DNA of 64,000 nucleotides, taken from NCBI GenBank assembly GCA_030407085.1, contig CM059584.1, forward strand, positions 67,778,001 to 67,842,000. Reading direction: 5' to 3'. The notes beneath the pieces were generated by a model that saw only the letters and a program-made list of their open reading frames with translations, had not been told where the DNA came from and did no database searches. Origin of the DNA: Trichopria drosophilae. Its lineage: Eukaryota; Arthropoda; Insecta; Hymenoptera; Diapriidae. Below, one piece after another: positions 24,587-36,715 of the stretch (position 1 is the stretch's first letter; each line of letters starts with the position of its first letter). Position numbers and translations under genes: made by a program.

Positions 24587-27500
24587 ATGACGAGAAACTG
24601 CATCGTACCAGGATGTCCTTCTGGGCGCAATGTACCAAGTCATAAGTTTCCGAAAAACGAAAATTTGTGCAGACAATGGCAAAACGCCGTAAATAATCCA
24701 CGCCTGCAATCATTATCCTTAGAGGAAATTAGAAAAAATTTTGTTTGCCACCGACATTTCGATGAAAATTGTTACTCCGCTTCAGCGTCAATGAGAACTC
24801 TTAAACAAGGTTCTATTCCGATGTTGCACTTACCTCAAAACTCACCCCAAGAAGTAATTAACTATTTAGGTAATTTTTGTATAAACATGTTTTTCATTAA
24901 TTTTTATGCCACAAGTATAATACTGCACTATGTCGGGTTTATACTATTGCTATCAATTACTAAAATATAGGAATTAACGAACAAATTTTCAACGATATGG
25001 AAATTGAACAATCTTTTGTGACAGCTGACAGTAGTCGACCAGAAGAAGTATTGTCAGATATTGTATACGAACCACCAATTAAAATGAGGAAAATAGACAA
25101 AGCGCACCAGGAATCAACAGAAACGACAATGGTTCAGCATCCTGTATTGAAAGATGTTTCGGTACAGACAACTGAAAAAACAGTGAAGCAAAAAATAAAC
25201 AAAAATAAAATAAATTTAATGCAGTTAAAGATCAAGAAATTAACAAGAAGACATAAGCTGGATCAGCAAAAAATGAAAAGATTACGTGCAAAAGTAAAAG
25301 CGAACACGAAAGAGACGTTATTAGAAAATTTGCATAGTAAATTAAACAAGCAGCAAAGATTATTTGTCGAAAGCCAAATTAAACATGCCGATAAATCTCC
25401 TCGAGTACGTAAACCATGGTGTAATCATGACGTAGACAATTTAAAAGTATGGTATAGAGTTTCGATAATTAACTCTTAACCCGCAAACATGGTCGTTTAC
25501 ATCCGGATCAAAATTAAATGTTGCTCGTTTTTTCAATAAGAAATAAATGAAAAAATTGGTTGTTTGTAATTTTATGATTGATATTACAAAATGCAGGTTT
25601 GAAACACCTTCATGAATTCTTTTCATTTTTGCAGTTTCTCAAAACTTAAAAAACTTGAAGAATAAAAACCATGTAAAGATGTCAGAAAAATGTTTGCAGG
25701 CTACGGGTTGAAAATTCAATATTTGCAAAACATTAATAATATTATTAAATATTTGATACTACAATAATATATATTTGCTCACATCATATATGCTTTTAGT
25801 TTATTTACAAAATTTGTTCCACTGACGAATCACATCAGATGGAACTATCCACTTATCGGAGTGGAATACAGAGTGGTGAAGTATATGCATGCACTTTTTA
25901 CTGAAGACGAGAAGTTTTCTATTATTATTTACTATGCACTACATTGCTCTTGTTCAAATACATGGGAAATGAATAATAACCTTCTGTTATTTTATTACAT
26001 AATTTATTATAATAACAATTTTTAGGGCAGAAGATTTTCTTTAGAATAGAAAATCTTTGCACTGTCAATATATAAACAGTCACCAGCAGCATACAGATAT
26101 TTGAGATAGATACTAGTTCTACCAAGTGTAAATACAATTAAAAATGTTTTGAACGCATTAATCCTGAATCCAGGGAAGATGAACTTTTTAATGCATCACT
26201 TAAAAATAAAAGCTGCAAAATTAGCGACAAAAGACCTTCACTGCATTTTAATGTGGGACGAAATGTCACTGACTCCACATCTTGACTACAGTATTAAAAA
26301 TGATGAGATCTATGGATTTGAGGACTGGGGCACAGTACGAACAAACAAACTTGCAGACCATGCGCTAGTATTCTTTTCTAAAAGTCTATACGGAAACTGG
26401 AAACTGCCATTGTCATTTCATTTCTGCTCTGCGCAAACAAAGAATGCACAATTACTCTGCTGCATAAAGAATACGGTAAAAGAAATATCGAAAACCAGGC
26501 TTATCTTGGAGGTGACGATTTGTGACCAAGGAAGTTCGAACATCACAGCAGTTAATAGTCTTCAGTCAAAAACAGAAGTGAACAAAAAGAAACTGCAACT
26601 GGAATATGGTGAACTCAACTTTTTTAAAGTAGATGAAGTATGATTTTATATACCTACATTTTACTTTTACAGATTCAGACTTCATCGAAATTGGGTCACA
26701 AACTTTTGTACATGTTTATGATCCCCCACATTTAGTCAAATGTACTCGTAATAACTTACTAAAAAAAACATTAAAATTTGTCGACGATAATAACACAATA
26801 AAACATGCAAAATGGGAACATATAATTCATGCATGTAAAATGAGTCCTGCAGTCTCTTGCTTAAGTGAAAATCATGTAATTGAAAATAAGATTCCAAAGA
26901 TGAAAGTTAAATATGCAGCTCAAGTACTCAGCAAAAACGTAGCAGAATTTATAAGACTAGTGTCGCATGCGAACTGTGAGTTGTTCATTTATACATAAAC
27001 TAACAATAAATATACTGAAAATAATAAATGTAATAAATTTCAAACAATAATATTTATTAATATTATTATTGTGTTCAACAAACAGTAACAAAAAAGCAAG
27101 AATAAATAAAAATAAATAACAAAAAAATATATTAAATAATAATAATAAAAGATCAATAATAAATTTAATTCAAATTATTGTATGTTATTAATGAACTATT
27201 GGGTTTCAGTTATTGATAATAGCTTGCCTGGCACTTCGGGTATTCACGTACAAAAGACGTCAAATCTTGATGGCTTAGCAACTGCAGATGTCATAGAATT
27301 TTTCAACAATTTATTTGACTCTGTGAATGGCCCACAGCCTAATAAAGCAATCGATGACAGCGAACCAGAACTGCGAAAAATTATTACAGAAAATAGTCCT
27401 CATTATGAATTTTGGAATGATGCACTGCGCTGCCTATCCAAAATGACGTTTCTTAATTCAATAGGTGCCCCAGCCAATGACGTTAAGACCCTGAAATCTT

Positions 27501-28042
27501 GGTGTACGACCATTCGCTCGTTTAAGGCACTTTGGAATAAAACGAAATACAATTACACAGAGCTGAAAGGCCGAAATGTAAACCAAGATGCGCTTGAAAA
27601 TTTTTTTGGGCAAATTAGAAGCCTTAATTCTAGGGACATCAGTCCTACCTGCATTAATTTTGAAAGTGCTTTCAAGACACTTTTGATAAATAATTTGACA
27701 AGCAGAAAAACAATAGGCAGCAACTGTGAAGAGGATAACGATACACATTTGTTATCATTTTTGGATGATTGTTCCAATGAAGATGGGTTTTTAGTGGAAG
27801 ATATAGATAAAGCCGATGACACTGATGATATTGCATTTATCTTTACACACCAAAGTACTCCTTCTGAAGTGCAAGATAAAAGTACTAGCAGTACAGAGTT
27901 TTACATTACTAATGTAAAAGACATTGTTTTGAAACAACTCCGCAAGAAACCATTGTACACAAATTGTAACAATTGTGTTATAATTCTGAATTCAAGTGTC
28001 GAAGCGTACACTTCAGAGTCCTTGCTGTGGTTAAAAAAATAA
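24587..28042 (+). pseudogene. P-type (THAP domain) transposase B, five exons, one premature stop
   Basis: Exons 24587-24869, 24971-25446, 26050-26608, 26673-26975 and 27210-28042 join in frame at GT/AG sites to 818 codons. Exon 1 is a C2CH THAP domain (NCIVPGC ... FVCHRHF). Exon 2 holds a lysine-rich coiled coil ending SPRVRKPW. Exon 3 continues KIFALSIYKQSPAAYRYLR, then has a single TAG at 26107-26109 before ILVLPSVNTI. It carries the RNase H-like core with Asp in LMWDEMS (26257) and CDQGSSN (26524). Exon 4 has YDPPHLVKCTRNN and KMKVKYAAQVLS. Exon 5 ends the core with Glu in NQDALENFFGQIR (27596). The order and the residues match P-element/THAP9 transposases, which use GTP and bind terminal repeats through THAP. 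Apart from the one stop, the frame is open, so decay is recent or the stop is a sequencing error. The first intron is 101 bp, the second about 600 bp. Confidence 0.8.
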
Positions 28043-28307
28043 TTTTGATAAATTCTGCATTAGAAAAAATTTAAGTTTGGAATTGAAAACAATGATACAT
28101 TTAGAGATCGATGTTCCCCAGGATTGTGATGTCCATTATTTATTTAGTGATGCGTTGTCTTTAATAGTTCAATTTTTCACAAAAACATGGTGTGAAATTG
28201 TAAATAAAATTATGAATGGAAAAATAGTTGATGTACAATCTAATGATGCAATATTTACTGCAGCTGCAGAAGTTTATAGGAAAAGATTAAAAATTAAAGC
28301 TAAGTAA
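28043..28307 (+). other. Possible extra C-terminal segment of transposase B
   Basis: A frame of about 75 codons (DVHYLFSDALSLIVQFF) follows the stop of transposase B and ends in basic KRLKIKAK. Its pattern resembles the tails of remnants A (TDHALDIIPQIIQYFI) and C (KDHVNDIIPGIVQYC), so it is probably the displaced end of the same protein, reached by an unrecognised splice or separated by mutation. Confidence 0.4.
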
Positions 28308-31260
28308 TATGCATATATGATCATGATAGTACACAAGTATAAAATAAATATGCATATAATGTATATAATGTTTATAATAAAACAATGCAAATGAAAAAGA
28401 TGTAAAATATAACCTTATATGTTTTTTCAACCTGTGGGAAAATAACTTCTAACCTTTTTTCGTTTTGTCTGTCATATGGAAAAGGTGGTAAATGAAAACC
28501 TGTACATTGATGAAAAAAATTGTTTCGACCACTTGTGGGTTTAATATAACCTTTCCTTTGGAAGACATTACAAAGACGAATGCTGGATGACACCACTTAC
28601 ATACTGGTGAATACCAGGTAGTACCAACTTAAAATTGAAAAAACTTTAAATAACACTTGTTTGTTTCAAATGAGCTTTCCTCTAGAATAGGAAATAAATA
28701 ATGCAGAGTAAGCAGATGGCGAGTTTAAAAAATATACTAATATATAAATATAATGATAAAAAAGAATGTTGTGCAAATAATTCAGCCTTAATAATAACTT
28801 GAAATTCTAAACTCTTTATTTTTTTACGGATTTGTAAACAAGAAACGTACAAAATTAACAAACACTATTATGATTTTAGAAATTTTTATTTGTCTAAAAG
28901 TTTCTAAAAATATTTGTACACACGGTATCTTGTCTTACTTTATACGTTCAATAAATATGTAAAGTATGTCATATTTAACCATAAATATGTGTCGAGAAAT
29001 AATTCACAAAAGTACGATGGTTTTGTACTGAAACGTTTTACTCATAGCTATTTATTTTATGTATTATTTATAATTATTTTGGTAATTTTAAGGGGAACAC
29101 TATTGTGCAAAATAAAGAGGTTCATAGACCATTTTTGTTAATGTAAGATAACGTTATAGGATAATCATATAAAGAATGTTATCAAATTTGATTAAACAAA
29201 CGTTTTATTAATATAGTACAATGATTCGACATTGGAGTCAATCCCATAAGCTGCATGGAATTTAAGGAGTTCTGTGGCTTGCCGTGGTGCGAATCTGGAA
29301 AACAACAAATTTTCTTTCCTAATTTACATGAGCGTTAAGATTTTGTGTGCCCTCCAAAAAAATCTATCTTTTATTTTCTAAAATGCTACATTGTAAAAAT
29401 GTATTTCTTAATGAACAATAAGAGAAAGATTTTTTATTATTATCTTATTCAGATCAACTGTAGTGGTCATGCTACACAAAAAGAAATTCAGACGCACTAC
29501 TCACCCAAATGCGGGAGCAAACCCAGCCAAAAAGTAATTAGGTTAAGAAAATACGATTAGAAGTGTTAAAAAAGAATTCGTTAGTGTTGATGTTTCATTT
29601 CATCATTAAGAAGGCATAAGCAATACTTTGGATGGGGTGTTTAGACTATAAAATTGATTAGAGTTTAAACAAATGTGCTCATTAATGATAAAGGTTTAAA
29701 ATTGTATTTCTAAATTTGTTAAAACTTTTAAACAATTTTGTCATTTGACAAATGCCTCGGTTCACTAATCTGACGTAAAATCAAAAATATAGATCTTTAT
29801 TATTTTTTATTATTTCCGAGCTACAGAATCTATCCACACTCATTCATCCGGCAGCTTTAATAATTACGAATATTTCCTTAAAAAATAAATAGCGAGAAAA
29901 TGCATTTTTGAGACCTTCAACTACGTGCAAAGGTTTTCTTGCTTTTACCTTGCTCACCCATACCCTCCAGGTCCCTTGAGAGTAGAGAAATTACAGCACG
30001 CCGGAAAATTACCACGCTACATGTTGGTTCTATACTGTTCTATACTATAAAAGTCAATATATTTTTACTTGGAAATAAATCGATTGTGATACGCTGTAAA
30101 TTTACAATAGATGTGCAATAAACTAAACTTAAATTTGTATAGTACAAATTCTGAAAAGCAGATCACGATTCTCACAAATAAACGTAAAAAAGGAACAAAC
30201 TCTCAGATTTTTCATATTTGCAGATTACATTCGAGTTGCACATTTACATTGTCACAAGTGTACAATGTGTAATTTTACAAGCTCTTTGTATTTTTACTAC
30301 ATAAATCGTGAATCGATCTATTTACAAAGTGACACGTATTAAAAATAAATTGACTGTTTTAACAGTGTACAATGAAAATTGTTATTGTAATTGTAGCATC
30401 CGAGGGGAAAGTAATACGTTTTGTGAAAATACAAATTTCATCTGTAAAAATCCTACATCAAACATAGTAATTTCACAACGCTACCCTGTTGAAAATGTGC
30501 ATAAAATCATATGATAAATCATATGAGATTTTGATATTTTTTTAAATATTTTGTATAATTTCGGCTTCGTGGCTCAGGCGGTTAACGCACTGGACTACGA
30601 AGTCGTAGGTCGTGAGTTCGATCCCCGTCTGGTAAACAAATTTTCGATTTCGTTTCCAAGCAGCAGCTCGCTGTTGGTAAGACGAGCCACGTTGTTTGTG
30701 TTTACGTTTCGAAAGTATTGTTTATCTGGCGGATATCGACTCAAGACCGCTGCTGTACTTGGTGTAGGTTTCTGCAGTCCTACATTTCATACACAAATGT
30801 GAAGTATGGAGTCATCTTTCTAAATCGATCTGCAGCTCTCGCAAAATCTTACGACTCATAATTCGCAAAAACAATTAAGTAAAAAAGGGCGATTCCGCCC
30901 GTTAATTAAATAAAAAAAAAAAAAATAAAATAATTTAACAAGATTTCTCTTATTAGTATTATTTCTCATAATAATCTTAAAAATAGCACGACAATCTTCT
31001 TGAACCATCTAAAATATTAATGAAATTATCAAAATCTCATATGATTTTACGGACATTTTCACCAGGGTAAATTTAATCACAACCTACATTTAAGAAATAA
31101 ATTTGTGATCCTTAATTAAATCATTCGTGTACAAACCTATAACACTTATAATCCTTTATTAATATTTGATTTTTCTTATATGTACACTAACATCCCTAAA
31201 AAGTTGAAAACCATACAAAGCAATCACAACAACAGAAAATTAGATAAGCTATAGAGGCGG
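28308..31260. other. Non-coding 3' half of element B
   Basis: AT-rich, with no supported gene apart from the SINE at 30562-30928. A minus-strand stretch at 29209-29310 reads openly after an acceptor-like site (QATELLKFHAAYGI), and another minus frame lies at 28372-28596. Neither could be assigned. Confidence 0.4.
30562..30928 (+). mobile_element. tRNA-derived SINE with 7-bp target duplication
   Basis: The head carries an RNA polymerase III box A (TGGCTCAGGCGGTTAACGC, from 30570) and box B (GTGAGTTCGATCCCC, near 30613) with tRNA spacing. The 3' acceptor strand does not pair with the 5' GGCTTCG, so it is not a functional tRNA. The body runs to a hairpin, GGGCGATTCCGCCC (30888-30901), and an A-rich tail. 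ATAATTT stands on both sides (30555-30561 and 30929-30935), fitting target-primed insertion. It would have been mobilised by a LINE. Confidence 0.75.
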
Positions 31261-31385
31261 CCATATTGCATACGTCACGCAGCGCGTCGGTGTCGCCACC
31301 TGGTTCGTGCCGCAAAGTTGGAACTATGTACATACCGGGTGGCGCTAACGGGCTCGCTAGGTACTATGAGAGTTGAACCCCCCTG
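31261..31385 (-). repeat. Right terminal inverted repeat of P-type element B
   Basis: It pairs with 24174-24280 and ends CCCCCCTG at 31385. It contains an extra block relative to the left repeat. Confidence 0.8.
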
Positions 31386-31912
31386 GCGCAGACTGCAGAC
31401 CTGCAAACGCTGCTAAACTTACGATAGACCATGACTACTAGCGCCATCACATCTAAGCGGGGCCAATCGCGGGACGAGCCGAGTCAGTTGCACGGGCCGG
31501 AGTAAGACCCAGAGGGGTGCAACTCCGTATGCGTTATATGGTTCAGCCGTGTCCCCCTGAGTTACCCAAAGATGACGCCAGCTATACATGTGCCCAGACA
31601 CCAGGCCTATGGCATTCGGTTATTTCCCCAGTACGATACCCACCGTACTGGGGAGCTAGGGTGCGGTGTCAAGCCCCTACCGGCGGGTTCCCCACGGGGG
31701 AGCGCTAAGGCGTGCCGTGTCCGTCCGGTAGTAACCGCAAAGAGGGTCGTGGCAACGTCAGAAAGGGTTCTCTGAACCAATAGAAGTCTCAAGGCAGGCA
31801 GCTTGTTACTACTAATTTTGGTAGCTGTTGTTGTAGATTTTTGAATTTGCACAACCAGCGGTGCTGGCGCTTCACTCAATTTGGCCCCAACCTCATGGGA
31901 GGAGGCGCCCGA
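31386..31912 (+). other. GC-rich, hairpin-rich segment of unknown origin
   Basis: Base composition departs sharply from the surroundings. Perfect or near-perfect stems are visible: CCCCAGTACG with CGTACTGGGG (31627-31654), and GTTGCAC with GTGCAAC about 30 bp apart near 31490-31525. GGGGAGC (31650) can also pair with GTTCCCC (31687). No coding frame is convincing. It may be the 5' leader of a non-LTR retrotransposon, or the upstream region of P-type element C, whose THAP frame starts at 31913. Confidence 0.4.
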
Positions 31913-34900
31913 ATGGCGGTAAGCTCTGGGCGCCGTATAAATAACTACAATATATGTATTGCATTGGGATGTACGTCGGGTTACGAAAGTAATTCTGCTA
32001 AAACATCATTCTTTCGAGTACCCAAAAATGAAGATTGCAGATTACGGTGGCAATTAGCTATTCGGAGAATTGATGTTCAAATTAGCAGTAAAAACTGTCT
32101 TTGTAAAAACCATTTTTTGAAAGAGGATATTATATGGACAAAAGAGCACAAAAATTGTGTTACAGTGGAAATTACTATTGTAAGAACGTTACGATTTATT
32201 AGTAAATATGTTCATATTTCTTTTCACTGATTTAAAAATTCAGCATACATAATTACGTTTTTTCACCTACAACTAAAACCTTGAACTATTCCCAGAATTT
32301 TTCCATGGACTGAATTTGTGACTAATCCACTAAATAATTCTGATACAATAATTCCTGTACAAGTTAAGATTAGTAGGAAATGATACTGGAACTCTGCGTA
32401 CTGTGTGTGAAAATGGCAAAGATCTTGCGACACTTGAAACTTCTACGCTTTATAGAATCGATGAACGTCATGAAGCAGAAGAAGCTCTAAGTTTACAAAA
32501 AATGAATTGAATGTACCAATGACGACATTACCATCGAATATGGTAAATTAATACATATTTAATATATATTTCTATGTCTTTATTTCAAATTTTTAATATG
32601 AAATCTGTGGTCACTCCAAAAATCAGGTAACTCCATTTTTTGAAAATATAAGAAAAACACAAACATGTTGATATCGATGATGCTACCGTTTTTTTAGAAA
32701 ATTGTTAAAAACAGCGTTACTTGTTTTTACTAAGAAAGTAGTATGCGTATAACTTTTATTTTAAAAAATTGAATAATTAATAAGAATTTCGATAAAGTTA
32801 CAAATTGAAATCCTTTATTTTTTGGTTGTTTTCCACTTTTACAAAAAAAAATGGAATTACCTTGCCTTTCCTAGCGACCACAGCAATAATATCATCAAAT
32901 TATGTTTAACATTATACTTACTGGGATATCCGTAGTAGAGCTATAGATATATTATAATGCATATAATACTAATGGACAAATGAAAATAAATTCACTAAAT
33001 TATATGAAAATAATACAACTTTTTGACACTGTTCCTAACGATGAAAAGTTTTTTATTTATACAACATATTGAACGCTTTAAATTTTTACAGTTTATATAT
33101 ATTTTAGTTATTCCGTATTTACTGCTATCATTTAAGAATTCTAAAATTTGTCTGTTAACAAAATATGTATGCAACAAAAATATTATTATCATTCCTATCA
33201 TTTCATTTTATAGAGTGAAGCTGTGTTAACACTGAAAACTGTCAGAGAGTGATGTACATCTCCCACAACACTGGCATCGTAAAAATTAGTTGAGCGATGC
33301 AAATGACAGCGTTATTTATTGTTATACAAAAAGGTGTAATTATAACGCCGGATATGCATCCTAAGCTGGAGGTACTCGGAAGTCCTGTAAATACGATTAA
33401 CATTATAAACGAAACAATCAAGAATGTTGGGCAATTGGAATCTTTATTAAAACCAGTAAACGATTTAAAAATTTGTAAAGGAATTGAAGGTTCCAATACA
33501 AATTGAAAAATTGTCTACGAAGACAGTGGTGGTAAATGGAGACATAAACATTGCCCATTATTATTATTAAACTGTCGACAAATCACATGCAAATCATGTG
33601 CATATGTAAAAAAAATATGAAGCATAAAAATTTAAAAAAGAACGAAAGGAATTTGTCATCGTTTGTGGTATCACCTGTGAAACGGCAGCGTCTGAACCAA
33701 GTGATTTTAAAATACAATGCGGCTAAGAAAGCTAAAACTTGGGCTAAACAAGCACTTACTCGTTGGAAAGACGAAGTAGGACAAAAGCAACGCGAAATTG
33801 ATGAGATCAAAGACGAGAAACTTGACGTCATGTTGCAAAATGTACAATTTTCTTCGAATGATTGCACAGTAATAAAAGAAATCGTTGCGGCTGCCAAATG
33901 TAAAACTCCAAATGGCAGACGATATTCTGAAAACTGGATATTGCTGTGCATGCGTATGCATATGCGATCACCTTGTGGATATCTATTTTTGCACGAAAAC
34001 AAAGTTTTACCTGTTCCCTGCATTCGTATGGTTAGAAGGTAATATTAATTACAAAAAGTTGTTCTTTAAAATGAATGTACTATAATAAAAACTTATATTT
34101 TAGATATCTCGCAAACATAGATTCGAAATGTGGATTTCATGAAAACTTTTTAGAGGTATTTTCAAAATTCATGGCTACTAAAACGAACAAGAAAAACTTG
34201 GTGCTATTACGGTGGATGAAATGTCAATTAGAAAAACATTAAGTATCGATACCACAAATCTGACATATAAAGGTTTTATGGATTTTGGAGCAGACGGAGT
34301 ACAACCCACAAATTTGAACCAAAAAGCCGATCATGGATTAGTGATTATCTTCCAGCCATTTATTGGAACATATTCACAGCCAATTGCTGTTTTTGCCACA
34401 AACGGTACAGTTCCAGGAACAGATTTGGCTATAAGCTCATTCTGAAAGCCTGGATTATTTTGGAAAAAGCTGGCGCAAATAAAAAATTATTTTCAACATC
34501 CCACTATCGAAAATAGGAAAATTTACGTCTTTTCCGACACTCCACACTTGATGGAAACAATCAGAAATAGATTGTACAACAATCAGGTGTTACAAGTAAA
34601 TTTGTAGAAATAATTTTTATATATTGTTTGTGAAGATATATACATATTTAAAAATATTTCAATTTTATTATAAAGTGATGGTTATATAATGAACCTATAA
34701 TTTCTTATTAATTTCATTTATTTCCTTTATAATAGTTGTAATTCATACTCAATTTAATATTTTATCAATGTCATAAGAAAATATTCTTGTATTTATTGAT
34801 CAGATAGACCCTCTAGAACAACCCATAAAATGGGAGCATTTTCGTAACCTTTATAATGAAGATAAAAAAAACTACCAGCGAACATGCGAGTGTGCAAAAA

Positions 34901-36715
34901 AGTGACAGATAGTCACATCACTTCGACAAATTCTGCAAAGATGCGAGTTTTCTTAGCTGTTCATGTAAGTATTTCATCATAAATATTATTCATTGCAGTA
35001 ATTGCAGTTAAATACTCAGGCAACTAGTTTTCACAAAATACTGAAAGATGTTAAACATAGTAATAACATAAAACATCAATACTTGCAAATCTTAAATGTT
35101 TAATCTAAAAATAACTATATAAACGTGGAATAAATGTAATATTACTTTAATTTGCAATAAATTGATTTATTTATTGAAATGGTGATCTATATTTTCAAAT
35201 TAATTACAAATATTTTGTAATTATGTAAAATTATTTCAATTTTAGATACTTAGTAAATCTGTCACAGCTGGATTACGCTATTATAAAAATTATGTAGCAG
35301 AACTGAAGGACTGTGACGGTACTACAAACTTCTGCGAATGGATGGATTCAATGTTTGACGCTCTTAATCTTACAGCTCCTTAGGGCGGGAATGACACATG
35401 AGAGTCTTGAATATAAGGTTTCATTTTTGCTTCATGCTAAATATCTTTATATATGTATATTATCACTCTGTTTTTTCCCCTAAATTTTAACTATCATTAC
35501 AGATTGTACAAGATTCTTTACAAAAACTTGACACCTGGGAAGAAAATGTCAATAAGGGTCTTATATCTAAAAGTTCTTTTTTGACAAATCAAACGGCGGA
35601 AGGTCTGCGTATGATACTGCAGTCGACATTGGATCTGGTCAAAACACTCGTAGAAAGTTATGGATTTGAAAGTGTATACACAGGAAGGATAAACCAGGAT
35701 CCTTTGGAGGTAAGAATTCCTATACACCCTCAACGTTGTGCTATGATATTTTGTCCTACCAACTTTTTAAGCAATACATAGTCCTGTATATTTAATAGTA
35801 ATATGTTTAATAATAGCGCCTTTTGCTTTGGTACTTTTTCTATAAGAGCCCATGTAGAAGCCTGCAGTGATCCAGTGAAAATTATTACACAGCTCTTATG
35901 GAAAAAGTGTAAAAGCAGAATATGCGATTAAAATCATTTTCTTAAAACTCATTTGTGCTTCTATAGCGATTCTTCGGTACAATTAGACAAGTAGCTGGTC
36001 CTAATGATCATCCAGGCAGTCCTAATTTCTTCCAGATGTATCGATTATTATCCTTATACGGAACCCTGAAACCACCTAAAAGTGGAAATTGTATAACCTC
36101 CAATGAAGACGTTCCCAAGCCACTAATCTCGATATCAGAATTGAAGCAAATTTATAAAAATCCAACCACTTCATCCACAGTTTTACATAAAATTAAAGAA
36201 AAAATAAAGAATGTTGTTCAGCACGATGAATGGGATTTTGAGAAGACTACCTACCATGATTACTGTCGACCAGACGTTACCGACTGTATTTTGCACTGTT
36301 TTACTGAAAATTTGACACATCGCATCTTGAAATATACATCTTGCCCATTATGTATAAATCTTTTGACGAATCGAGAAAGATGTATTAGACAACCTGTAGA
36401 TGTGCTTGCCACGCAACTGCAAAACCAGTTCCTTCATCCGAATATAAATTTGTACAATTTTGTTAAATTTATCGAAGAATAATTGTTTACAAGGCATTTT
36501 GATTCAGTACATATTTTTGAAGATATTCTTGATGAAATGTCATCGACAAAAATTAAAATATCATTTTTGTGTAAAGATCACGTTAATGACATTATTCCAG
36601 GTATTGTTCAGTATTGTATATAAAAAAGACTGATACAATCAGTTAATAATATCAATACCGAACAAAACAAGAAGAATCAGAATGCAAAAAAGTGTTCAAA
36701 ATTTGCTACGACATG
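31913..36715 (+). pseudogene. P-type (THAP domain) transposase C, multi-exon, decayed
   Basis: Segments in order: THAP zinc finger (CIALGC ... CLCKNHF) at 31913-32190; THAP tail IFPWTEFVTN from 32299; a cysteine-containing segment and basic coiled coil at 33300-34040, ending RRYSENWILLCMRMHMRSP and LPVPCIRMVRR; RNase H start with VDEMSIRKTLS near 34210; VFSDTPHLMETIRNRL near 34540; DSHITSTNSAKMR near 34930; AGLRYYKNYV near 35270; LTNQTAEGLRMILQST near 35590; NQDPLE then, across an intron, RFFGTIRQVAGPNDHP at 35967; and a C-terminal region to about 36715 (KKCSKF). The Asp and Glu of the core are visible, but there are frame shifts near 34185 and 34440 and stops near 36480 and 36625. It belongs to the same family as remnant A and to a different family from B. 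Confidence 0.8.

Larger units (their letters stand above)
24174..31385 (+). mobile_element. P-type DNA transposon B bounded by about 110-125 bp inverted repeats
   Basis: 24174-24280 and 31261-31385 are inverted copies. Both begin CAGGGGGG at the outer edge and share TCAACTCTCAT, AGTTCCAACTTTGCGGCACG, CAGGTGGCGACACCG and GCGTGACGTATGCAATATGG. The right copy has an extra block of about 20 bp (GGCGCTAACGG side, 31325-31350), and the left has twelve G where the right has six. They enclose a P-type transposase (24587-28042) and about 3 kb of non-coding sequence with a SINE. No 8-bp target duplication could be matched (CTGACGCG versus GCGCAGAC). P elements are usually 3-4 kb, so the 3' half has probably grown by insertions. 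Confidence 0.7.

Noticed and set aside
28372..28596. 74-codon minus-strand gene in the 3' half of element B
   Set aside because: It reads plausibly for about 60 codons (FHLPPFPYDRQNEKRLE) and vaguely recalls a THAP loop, but the zinc ligands and any continuation are missing.
30562..30640. Functional tRNA gene
   Set aside because: Boxes A and B are good, but the acceptor stem does not pair, the anticodon arm is irregular, and the unit continues into a body with an A-rich tail and target duplication, so it is a SINE.
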